Positions 32,159-42,533 of a DNA stretch of 64,000 nt are shown here, in pieces. The stretch covers positions 427,501 through 491,500 of the forward strand of contig CAJNDS010002291.1 in the NCBI GenBank assembly GCA_905221605.1. Reading direction: 5' to 3'. The DNA comes from Symbiodinium natans (Eukaryota; Sar; Dinophyceae; Suessiales; Symbiodiniaceae). The notes under the pieces are model-generated. The model was not told where the DNA came from and searched no databases. It worked only from the letters and a program-made list of their open reading frames with translations. The number at the start of each line of letters is the position of its first letter. Position 1 is the first letter of the stretch. A program made the translations under genes and the position numbers.

Positions 32159-35100
32159 GATCTAGAACCAGGTCCTGGCACCTACGAGATACCGCATACC
32201 TTCGGTGTGAACCTCGGGCACAGTTTGTCGAAAGGCCATAGGCAGCCTTTGGGATGCCTTTGGGCAGCCGCATCGTTATATGTGTCCAGGACGTCAGCAG
32301 CTGTCGCATCGCTTCTCCGAGCCATCCGCGCCATTGATTGCGAAGCACGGCAAGGTTGCATATGGAGCTACCGCAGGTCAACTAGCAGTGGCATGCAGCT
32401 ACCTGCAGCAGGCGTGGTCAAAGACGATGATCACCAAGGATGGGCATCAACGGTAAATAGTGAGGCCTGGCATTCACCCTGTTTTGAGCAGGACCACCTG
32501 ATGGCCATGATGGCACGTGACTCCCCAGCACCAGGCGCTGCAGCCGCAGAGATTTTGGAGTTCGGCAAGGGTTGTTTCATGTATCGAGGCACTTACATGC
32601 CACGATTAGCTCCGGCCTCGGAAGTGCAGTTCAGAGGCGGCAGCGCTTCGTCAGTTGCATCTAGTGCCTGCGCATTTGTGCATAAGGGAAACTCAGAAGC
32701 TCGAGTTCGATTCGGCACCGGGCAGAGGCAACTCAGAGTGGTCATTGTTCCAGACCCCTTCGTACAGAGCATGTATGCGAGGAACTAGACTGGGTTGCTC
32801 AGCCTTGTCCAGGGCTGAGCTGTGCGACACCCACTTTCGTGCGCCTGGTCCTGCCCAATCCTCAGCCACAAGGAAATTCGGTGTCAGATAGGGCAGCACA
32901 GGAGTAACGCTTTCGGACTGGCATGTCCAAGTCGCCCTCATGCCCCAGGTCTACGAAGTTCGTGGGTCCCCTGACAATCCGCCGCACCACATCCGGTTTA
33001 CGAAGGCTCCTCCGACAGCGCAGCATGTTTGTATGCTGCATTCGGCCTGTTGTTGCGCTGGACGCGGGGTTAAGATCGTTTGAGTAGTGGCTTGACTGTG
33101 GACTGTGGTTCGTGCTCATGTCTGGAACTGGTCGAAACCTTCTTTGAATGGCCCAAACGAGTTGAGCTTATGGGCAACCAAAGTTGAGAAAGCTAGTCTT
33201 ACTCAAGGGGTAAGTTTACATTCGCTTGACGCCAGGCAGGTCGTCAGCAAACTCGAGCGTAACGAAGCAACACAAACGTCGCAAAAAGTCCCGTCTAGTA
33301 GTGCAAACTCCCGGGCCCATCGAGTGAATTGTGCTTGAGTGAATCAATACTGCAGATACTGCAGCGACTGTTTGCGGACTTTGGTGGCAGGATATGGGCC
33401 GATATGTCATGATACATGAATTTGCACACATTTGCACGCGGCCTTTGCAAAGCTTCAGTCCCAAACAGAAGAGCGGGCTGCGACGCAGCAGGCGTCGAGA
33501 CTCGAAACAGTTGTTGACAGTTCGCAACCGCTGCGACTCCAGGCGAATCGCTTTGCCGCGGATGATAGAAGTCTGGCAGATTCCCTGGGCTCGACTGGCC
33601 CTGGGCAGTACGAGGCAGGGTTGCTTGTTTTGCATGCCTGCGCCAACAGACGTACCCCAAGCCCTGGCGAATCACAGCGCATCCTGGCACTCGCCAGGTG
33701 AAGGGTTGCATCGATCCAACGCGACAAGCAAGGTCGTTTGGTGCTTCACACCGGGCATACGACAAAGTAAGGCCAGGACTGTCGGTGATCAGACACAGCA
33801 GACAATGAAGCAAGAATCCAAATCTTTAAGTAAGCCCTAAGCTGGGTGTTACATGGTGTTACCATGTGTGAGCATGGCCTGCATGGGCTATTGATGGCTA
33901 TTGCCCTGCGAGGTTCCCAGGATCCGAAAAAGAGGGGCAGGGGCGCTCGTCTCCTGGCCCCGGCCCTCCTCTGCCGTCAAGGTGCCTTGGGCACAAGAAG
34001 GACCAGTGCAGTGAAGTGCAGTGAGAAGTCTGCAGTGTGAAGCAGGATCCGTGTGTTGTCAGATGGGTCTCTAGAACAGTCGTCCTTCGGCAAGTGTTCG
34101 CAAAGGTCCGGCAAAACAGTGTCATTTTCAAGGGCTCAGCGTGCCCAGCTCAGCCCGGGCGGAGCAGCTGCGAAGCACACAGCACATCACAGCACGTCAC
34201 AGCACATCACGCAACATCACAGAACACCACAAGAGAACGCAGACATGCACAGACTTAGGCCTGCCGGGAGAGCGGGGTGACCGAGCTCCGGGCCCAGGCG
34301 CCTATGAAGTCCACGACAAGTCCTTGGCCTCAGCGTTGTCAGCGCAAAAACGTGAGAAGCTACGCTGTTCGACGTGGGCGCACTTGCTCCCTACTTCACC
34401 GTACCTATAATGTGTTATTTCGTGCCAGAAACGCCACCTGCTCCCTGCTGCAAGGCCTAATCCAGACATGAAGACACAGAGTGTTTTCTCGTTTGGCAGA
34501 CCCAGTGCTCGCAGCCGCATGGCATCGGTCTTAGATTCTGCAAAGTCGGGCCTGAAGAGACGACACGCTAACACCAACGGAGAGGCGCACACTTCTGATG
34601 CCAAGCTGCTGAGGATTTCCGCACCATGAAGATGCTGCAGAGTAGTTCTCTTTGGGGGATTAACTGACTTTTCCTGCTTGTGCCGTGTGACGACACCAAG
34701 CTGCAGAACTTCACATACTCACAGCGATGTGCCGAGTCGTGCAGAGAATTGACGCATGGGCACCGCATGCCATAATTGAGTGCAAAAGCACTGGCATCGT
34801 GTCAAGACCTCAGCTGAGACAACTGAGATGTCACGCAGTTAGCTTATGGGCCGAAAGTGTGTCACCATTCGCAGGGCCTGCAAAGCAGGTTAACTGTCTG
34901 CTTCAGGAAGTTCACGAGCAAGTGTGGAGAATCTTGGAAAGCAGCCGTGTGCTCTAACACGTTCACCCGAGCACTTGACATCAGCTTGGCACGATTGGAG
35001 CTTGACAGTTGAGCAGCTAGATTTGCCTTTGAAAGATTATCGTAACCCTGTTTTTGCTCAAGCACGCAGGGGCTCACAGACATCGCTCTGCACACGCAAA

Positions 35101-36175
35101 TTGTTCCGCAGCAGGACTGTTGAGCTACTAAATGTTATCAATACCAATACCGCCAAAATTTGATGCAGGGTGGAGGGCGGAGGTAGATAGATCCGAGCCT
35201 GCAGAATGGGTTTGGCGACAGAGGCGACATCAGCCGGAGCGTGTTTTTAGTGAGAAGATTGCAGTGATTTGTGGAAGCTTATCACCGTTATCGATCGCAG
35301 AGGCTTCCAGCTCAAGCGCACGTTGCTCAACTTTTTCTGAGGCGCCGAGAGTGGCCATCTCGGGCATACCATATTGCAGTCATATTGCACACTGTGTCAG
35401 ACTGGCTTTCCTTTGGGCAGTGCCCGGGGGCCGCCAGCACGCATGGCAATATCAAGGATCGTGAGTATGTCGCATCGTGTTCCCGAGGATGTGCTAGCAA
35501 TCATCGACGAAGAGTACATCAGCTGAGTAGAGAAGGAACAGCAAACTGGCGAAAGCTGGCCGTGGAGCCTCTATTCGTGCCAGGTGCATCGGCGCATTGC
35601 ATGCGTGCACATCAGCATTGACTGTGCCTTCCACCTGGCGCCGCTGGATTGTAACTTATGTGCCTCTCCTCGTTGCGGCTCAAGATCCGCGAAGAACTGT
35701 TTCAACATGGCAGTGCGCGGTGCGTAGTTCGACGGCAGTGAATGGTCAGTCACACATGCCTTTGCGCCGCGTCTTGAGTTTAGGAATACGGAATCATTCG
35801 GCAACAGTCAAGTACCAACAGCTCCTTCGGCGACAGTGAACCAGCCTCCGACGGTCCGAACCGCCTCACGCTGCACCGACTGTGATTCTAGAGTCGATTC
35901 ATATTGCCGCCATGGTGTTGTAAGGCATGGCTCTTGCCCAGGCGCTCAAATCAGCATGCTTGTGCCTGACAGTGGATGGGTGTAGGGTGCTGACGGGTAT
36001 TGAGAAATACAAACGGGAGGGGGCCCCTGCCAGAATCGTTTGTGAGCATGCGGGTTTCGATTGCTCGGGTTTGACACAGGATGGAACCTGGTTGCCCCTG
36101 CCTCAGAGTGGTTTGCTGTATTCAGCAATGCATCCAGGCTTAGGCACCTACTGCGACTCTAGACCCAGCCAGTAG
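32159..36175 (+). CDS. Sperm-tail PG-rich-repeat (SHIPPO-like) protein, multi-exon
   Basis: PG-rich repeats (PGPxxYE) appear in successive short exons: 32159 to about 32233 (DLEPGPGTYEIPHTFG), an exon ending at 32852 joined to 32949 onward (RAPGP / VYEVRGSPDNPP, a complete motif created by a GC-AG splice), 33459-33614 (ends GSTGPGQYE, preceded by Gln/Ala-rich helix such as SQTEERAATQQASRLE), about 34280-34345 (RAPGPGAYEVHDKSLASAL), and a terminal exon 36126-36175 (MHPGLGTYCDSRPSQ, TAG). Proteins of this family (ODF3/STPG type) decorate or line axonemal and cortical microtubules. Motif spacing fits the family but several intervening exons are missing from my reading and the 5' end is unknown. 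The region could hold two such genes. Confidence 0.6.
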
Positions 36176-36380
36176 CCTGCTTTTGCACCTAGTGCAAGCA
36201 CGAGGCAACGGTGCAGCTCACCAGCGCGTGCAGACGCAGTGCGTGCGGACGCGGCATGACCCTTGTGTCAACTGACGATTATCCTGCCGCCATCATACAC
36301 GGCAGAATACTCTGAGGCAGTCGCAGACCGCAGGCCAGCAGCTGCCTGTGGTTTGAGACAACGAGAGTTGGATGGTTTGG

Positions 36381-36763
36381 CAGGTGGGTTCAGCACCAGC
36401 TGGAAGAGAATCTAAAGGCCAAGCTCTCACAGCATGTCCTGCGCGGCAAATGGAGAGCTGCAGACACGAGCGCTCAGGCGATTCAGAACTCTTTGGATCG
36501 GCACCACGAGGCCAAGCCAAGTGCTCAAGCGGTGGCGTGGTGTTGCCATGCTCATCCGTCAGGCAATTGCCGAGCTCGTTAGGCAGGGCACGCCAGCTCT
36601 GCCTCTCGAACGAACAGTTTCCACCGTACCTTTTCTCTTGGAAATTTGTGTGAAAATCGTTAAGACTTTTCTCAGTCCCGCTGCTGCAAAGGCCGGCGGT
36701 TGGATTGCCACCTTTGGCACAACCGGCACGACCTTCACAACACGCGCCTTCAGCACAGGATGA
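36381..36763 (+). CDS. Unrecognised protein, one or two exons
   Basis: After a TTTGGCAG acceptor one frame reads VQHQLEENLKAKLSQHVLRG then KWRAADTSAQAIQNSLDRHH. A second + frame, open to the TGA at 36761-36763, reads MLIRQAIAELVRQGTPALPL then VPFLLEICVKIVKTFLSPAA. Both look helical and coding; a short intron between them would explain the frame change. A 231-codon minus-strand frame overlaps and is richer in Ser/Pro/Cys, which I take as a shadow. Confidence 0.4.
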
Positions 36764-37107
36764 AGGTGGCCTCGGCGGCATGACGGGTGACTTGCATTTA
36801 GAGGTAGCGCGGCGAGGGGTGGAGGGATGATGAGGGAGAGAGAGGAAGAGAGACATGAGAACGAGCGAGAGAGTTCGTATTCGGGGTCCTGATGCCCCGG
36901 CTGTTGCACGCCGACTGAACCGGCTAAATGTGCACCCCAACACACCGCTCGAAGTAGCTGGCGACTGCGCGGATAGGGTGGAGTGCATGTGTGTGTGTGT
37001 AGAGTTGAGGGGGCGTGCACAAAGAGCAATGATTCAAAGCAACCTGAAGTCAACCCAGATGTTCTCCTTTGGTGGGGGCTGCGCCGCAAGAAGGAAAGCA
37101 TGTATGT

Positions 37108-37291
37108 ACATACAGACATACATACATACATGCATGCATGCATACTCACATACACACATACACGCATACACGCATACACACACACATACACACATACACA
37201 CATGCACCCATACACGCACACACACATACATACATACATACATACATACATACATACATACATACATACATACATACATACATACATACAC
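37108..37291. repeat. ACAT/ATAC tetranucleotide microsatellite
   Basis: Imperfect ACAC/ACAT stretch to 37224, then about 17 uninterrupted CATA units (37225-37291). Confidence 0.95.
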
Positions 37292-37859
37292 AGACCGTGA
37301 GAGAGATATATACATCTATAAGCATATATGTATACACATATGACGAATATGAGGAATGGCAGGATGGGCGACTGTTCAAAACTTTCTGTTCCCCGGGCCA
37401 CCCAATCCAATGTGGGATGGGACTCCTGTGATCGCAGACGGGCCCTACTGCAAAGGCATGTGATTTCGGCAAGTCAAGGATCAGGCTGGGGCTCGGAGCT
37501 ATTCCCTCCTCCCGCCACAAAGTGCCAGCTCAAGGCACCGAGGATTCGACCAACAGCGAAACCACATCCGCAACTCTTCAGGCCGCGGTTGTTCGTTCGA
37601 AGATGAGACAGAACTGAGCACACGCGGAAGCTCGGGCAACGGGTCGGCCACGCACCAAGTGAAACCACGGAGGAGGACGATGAGGCCACAAGGCCAACAT
37701 TAGTCTGTAACTTACTCGAGCTCCTGGAATGCTAGATGAGAGAGAGAGAGAGAGAGTTTGTTCTGTTTACTTGCCATGTTACCCGTGATCACACCCACAC
37801 ACGAAACAAACACACATGAGCGGTCGCTAAGTATGGTTAGAGTTGTCTCACAACAAACA
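37292..37859. other. No gene recognised; short GA repeat
   Basis: Contains (GA)9 at 37738-37756. No exon or domain was seen between the CATA microsatellite and the retroelement relic. Confidence 0.5.
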
Positions 37860-38030
<171 letters not shown>

Positions 38031-38150
38031 CCACGAGCGGCTCGAGCCCCAGCCCCAGCGTCCGGGGGTAAAACTTGAGAGAGGGACTGAGGGCCCTGAG
38101 AGTCGGGGAGGAGCCTTGAGAGTTAAATCTCTCTTCCCCCTGCGCCCCCG

Positions 38151-38428
38151 CAGCAATCCGAGCGCTTCTACCAGATTGCAACACTACGCGTCCTCGAGCC
38201 GGGGGTTCTGTCCTTCGACTTCGGTGGCCTCGGAGATCAAGGGGGACCGCCGCTGGCCCAGCTCGCCCACTACCACCGCTGAGGCGTGCGGGGGAGTTTG
38301 TGCACAGCTTTGTGATAGGGATCGGCGGCCTACGCGAGGGGTACGTCACCGAAACGGAGGGGCCCTTTGAGTTCCTCGCCAGGGAGTATAACACTGTCGG
38401 GGGCGTGACTTGGGCAGCGACATCGTGA
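38151..38428 (+). other. Coding-like leader of the LINE, two frames
   Basis: QIATLRVLEPGVLSFDFGGL is open from 38151 to a TGA at 38280. Then, in the frame of ORF1, GEFVHSFVIGIGGLREGYV and EGPFEFLAREYNTVGG run to a TGA at 38426, only 12 nt before the ORF1 ATG. Composition is protein-like. It may be an upstream ORF, a decayed N-terminal extension, or captured host sequence. Confidence 0.4.
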
Positions 38429-38437
38429 ATAAGAACC

Positions 38438-39487
38438 ATGTCTGGAGGGGGGATGGGGGACACGGCGTCCTCGCCGGCCAAGCGCAAGGTGGTGGATGCC
38501 GGGGTGGATGAACAGGAGGGGGTCTCGCTCGCGGCACTGCAGGCCGAACTTCGAGCCAACCAGGAGGCCACCATCAGCACCATCAGGGGGGACCTTCAGA
38601 AAGCCGTCGGGGGGGTCCAACGAGAGATGGTGGAAAGGATCGCAACCGTGGAGACGGAGGTCACCAAGCAGCTGAAGACCACGCTCCAGCTACTTCAGGA
38701 GCTCACCACGAAGCAGGACAAACACAAAGAGGGGCTGGACAAGCTTGGCGAGGGGCAGCATGCCCTTGAGGACAAGGTCGGGACGATCAGCGAGCAGTAC
38801 AAGGACCTGGTGGAGAGAGTGGAAAAACTGGAGAGCAAAGGATTCCAAGGGGGGCTGTCGGTCCAAAGCACCACCACCACCGAGCCGGACAACCTGGGGG
38901 GCAAGCGAGCACCCGCCCTGATAGTGGGGGGCTGGAACGACGACACGCCAGCGGGAGAGGTGATCGAGAAGGCCACCCGAGCCCTACAACAACTCCAAGT
39001 GGACCTGGACTACCACAACATGTTCGTGCCGGGGGTCCGACGTGGTTTCGGGTTGATACCCCTTAAAGGTGCGAGAGAGGGGGAACATGAAGAAGATTAC
39101 AGGCAACGCATCCAGGGGGCAGTCACCAAAATCAGAAACGCCAAGTTGCAGACGGGGCACATCCGGGAGGACACAGGCCAGCCACGCTACATGTTCCTGG
39201 CGGTCTCGCAACCTCCGGAACGAAGACGCAGAGCAAAACTGGCGGCCAAAGTCAAGAGATGCATCCTGGAACTCGGTGGGGAGCACGGGCACCTGGAGGT
39301 CGAGTTCGCCACTGGCACGGTGTGGTACCGGGGGCTCCGCATCTCCTCCGCCTCGATGCCCATGAAGGAGGGCGCTGTGGCAGCAGGAGGGGGGTGGGTG
39401 GACGTTGCGACGATGGCCAGGGGGCTGAGGCTGACAACGGACGCGGTCCAGCAGCACTGGGAGGGGCTGGCCAGCAGCCTCAAGTGA
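38438..39487 (+). CDS. LINE ORF1 protein
   Basis: 349 aa starting MSGGGMGDTASSPAKRKV. Residues about 25-145 are heptad-rich and predicted coiled coil (GVQREMVERIATVETEV, LQLLQELTTKQDKHKEGLD, YKDLVERVEKLESKG). A second region begins APALIVGGWNDDTPAGEVIE and contains basic segments (ERRRRAKLAAKVKR). The coiled coil plus basic C-terminal half is the usual plan of LINE ORF1 nucleic-acid chaperones, which coat the element RNA. The frame ends in TGA at 39485-39487, and ORF2 continues in the same frame immediately after it. Confidence 0.85.
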   Translation: MSGGGMGDTASSPAKRKVVDAGVDEQEGVSLAALQAELRANQEATISTIRGDLQKAVGGVQREMVERIATVETEVTKQLKTTLQLLQELTTKQDKHKEGLDKLGEGQHALEDKVGTISEQYKDLVERVEKLESKGFQGGLSVQSTTTTEPDNLGGKRAPALIVGGWNDDTPAGEVIEKATRALQQLQVDLDYHNMFVPGVRRGFGLIPLKGAREGEHEEDYRQRIQGAVTKIRNAKLQTGHIREDTGQPRYMFLAVSQPPERRRRAKLAAKVKRCILELGGEHGHLEVEFATGTVWYRGLRISSASMPMKEGAVAAGGGWVDVATMARGLRLTTDAVQQHWEGLASSLK

Positions 39488-42400
39488 AAGCAGGGGCGAA
39501 CAGCCCGGAGCCGGTTTCACCCCAAAGTTGGGGACAAAGACACCCCACCTGTACTGAATTTTCTCGCCTGGAATACTGGGGGGGCCGGGGGGAACAAAAT
39601 CCTCGACGTCCTCCAGATGCTCGCGGGGGAGAACTTGCTACAATGCGCGCTCTCCAAACCCATGGTCGTGGCCCTCCAAGAGGTCATCTGCGACGCGGGG
39701 ACTCATGTCGAGAGCTCGAAAACATGGACTCTTGTCATGGGCAGAACGGACAGAGAATGGAGAGGAGAGGGCATTGCATACACCACCCAACACTACCACC
39801 ACACGCACACGCAAAACCACGAAGGGGCACTCACAGTGATCCTCTCAGGAGGAAACGCACCGACCACACCAGCCGAAACAGCAGCGGGGCAAAATACCCC
39901 GACGAATGTTCATGTGGGCATTGTCTCGGCCCACCTCCCACACCATGCCACCCTGGAACAAGCCCAACAACTGCTGGCGTCATGGGGGGACAGTGGGGCT
40001 ATGCAGCTATGGAGTGTCCTGATGGGGGCGGACTTGAACGAGAACCTCGAAGAGACCGACATTGGCATTGTGGCACATACCAGCAGAGGAGAGGCTATCC
40101 TGCATTGGCTTGCCGAGCACGGGCTTGATCTCCCGGAACAAGCCCTGAACACCCCAACCTACCACCCCTACAACCGTGCGATGAGGTCTAGGAGACTGGA
40201 CTACTGCGCAACGAGAGGGCTGTTGGCCACGCGGGGGCGAGTCCACAGTGGATCCCGGGACATCATCCAGTCGGACCATGATGCCCTCTCCGTACAAATT
40301 GAGGACCCGCCGGTCCCCAAGAAGCAATCTGCGACATCGTGGGGGCCGAGAATCCTGAGGGATGCTGATCACGTATTCCAGGAGCTAGCCAAGACAAGAA
40401 AAGGGGGGCCGCGCGCCATTATAGCCGAGGTGGCCAAGGAGATCACGATGCCAGCACCACAAGGAGGGGAGCCCTGGAATGAGAGTGAAGAGCTCAAAAC
40501 TCTCCGGAGGAGAGCAAAGCAAGCTGTCCCGGAAGAGCGTCGAACGCTGTGGAAACAGGTCTGGCACATGCTCAAAAAGGAAAGGCGAGCCTGGATGAAG
40601 CGCAAAGTAGAAGCAGCGGCCCTAATGAACTGGGGGGAGCTACGTGACCTGGACAAGCAGCGCCAACAGCGACACTGGGAGCACCAACTGCTGAGTTCGC
40701 CTGACTGGCGACACCACCTCGCCCAGCACTTCGAGGGGACCTTTGCCACGGTGCCGGCGGAGATCGTCCGAGAGGGCTTCCAACGGCTGCGTGACCGGCT
40801 ACGAGGCCTCTGCAAGAGAACACGGTGGAACCCCTTTTGCCTGGAGGAGCTCAACGAAGCCACCTTCAAGTGGGGGCGCAGAAAGGCCACGGGGGCAGAT
40901 GAGGTGTCCCTAGAAGCCCTACAAGCTCTGCTCCAAGATGAAGTCTGGAGCCACAGACTCCTCTACCTCTTCAACGACGTCCTCTACACGGGCAAGCTGC
41001 ACGGCAACATGGGGGAGGGAATCACGATCCTCCTACCCAAAGAGGCCACCCCGGAGGAATGGGGGCAAACCAGGCCCATCACGCTTTCCAGTGCAACGCT
41101 CAAGTGGTTCTCGCAGCTCTTGCTGGGGAGAAGCAGCCACCTGCTGAACCCCCTTGTCAGCAACCAATGGGCCTGGAAAGGCAAGCAAGCCGAGGAGCTC
41201 ATTCTGGTCCTTCGGAAAATCACCAGAGTGGGGGCGGACTGGCGGTTGCCAACGTGGATCGCCAAGCTGGATGTCAAAAAGGCCTTCGACAGCGTATACC
41301 AGCAAAATCTGGGAGCGCTTGTGGGGCACTGGATCGGGGAGAGAGGGGGCCAGCCGTGGGAAGCACATGCATGGCTCGCACTCCTGGAGGCGGATGAGGT
41401 CAACATCCATGTGGGGGGACACTGCGTCAGCATCAAGCAGACCACGGGGGTCCGGCAAGGGGGGCCTGACTCACCAGTGCTGTTCGCGGCACAAATGGGG
41501 CGAGCGATCCAACGTGCCCAGCTGCCACCTCCCGAGGGGGCAGGGGTGATGCCCCCATGCCCCACAGACGCGGGGGCGTTCATGGACGACACCTATATCT
41601 GAAAACCACGACCCGGAACGATTCCAGAAGCACCTCGCGGCCATCGAACGCCGTCTGGGAGAAGATGGCCTCCAAGTGCACCCCAAGAAGACGGCCATCC
41701 TCACGAATTCGGGGGACAAACGAAAATTCCTCATTGGAGGGGCCTGGGTCCAACCCATGCAGGAAGACGACGGCTACTTCAGGCTACTGGGCACGCCAAT
41801 TGCCTTCAAGCAGCAAGTTGCACTCCTAGTCGCAGAGATGCAGACAAGGGCTCGGAAGGCCTACCACCAACACAGAAAAGAGCTGACGGCGGATGCCCCG
41901 CTAGCCCCGCGCATCAAGCTCCTGCTGGTATACATCAGACCAGCAGCACTATGGGGGTGCGCAGCGTGGCCGCCTCATGACACGCTCTTGCGGGCTGCCA
42001 ACACGTGCCAGCTGCACTATGTCCGCAACGTCATGCAATGCAAGCGGCAAGCCACGGAGACGTGGGTTGACTGGAACCAAAGATCCCTTAGGGGGGCCAG
42101 GGCGCTTGTCTGGAAGATGGGGGTCCAGCGATGGTCATCACACGCCCTAACACGCATTTGGGGGCTATGGGGGCATGTGGCGAGGCAAGAAGGGCTCACG
42201 AAAAAGGTCCTCCTGTGGAGGGGGCTCCACTGGTGGCGACAAGAGCAAGCGAATCCTAGAGGACAGAGGCACCCCGGCAGGTTCAACCCGAGCCAGGACA
42301 TTGAAAGATCCATAGCAGCTGTGGCGGGGGACGAATGGGCAACAGCGGCAGCCAACCGCACATGGTGGAGAGCACAGGAGAGCGTGTTCATAAGCAAATA

Positions 42401-42533
42401 TGATCCGCCCTGGAGCAGTGGCAAGCAGGCGACGCTGGGCAATTTGGCGCCAAACAAAGCCCAACACCGCCGAGCCGAGGGGCGGCAGGGGCAGCAGGGG
42501 AGGGGGCACCTTGCCATCGCGAATGAAGCCTAA
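39488..42533 (+). pseudogene. LINE ORF2: endonuclease and reverse transcriptase, one frameshift
   Basis: The endonuclease domain starts LNFLAWNTGG and includes LMGADLNENL, RSRRLDYCATRG and SDHDALS, the catalytic blocks of the exonuclease-endonuclease-phosphatase fold. The reverse transcriptase shows ITILLPKEATPEEW, RPITLSSATLK, KLDVKKAFDSVY, TGVRQGGPDSPVLFA and the catalytic FMDD at 41579-41590. A TGA at 41600-41602, right after FMDDTYI, ends the frame; the protein resumes one base over (ENHDPERFQKHLAAIERRL, ...LQVHPKKTAIL) and runs to TAA at 42531-42533. The break is a net +1 change (one base gained or, e.g., two or five lost). The first ATG (39617) lies after the FLAWNTGG motif, so normal translation must enter earlier, by readthrough or reinitiation at the ORF1 stop. 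As it stands the copy cannot make full ORF2. Confidence 0.9.

Noticed and set aside
36293-36988. 231-codon minus-strand gene
   Set aside because: Low-complexity Ser/Pro/Cys composition, no domain, and better helical frames on the + strand.
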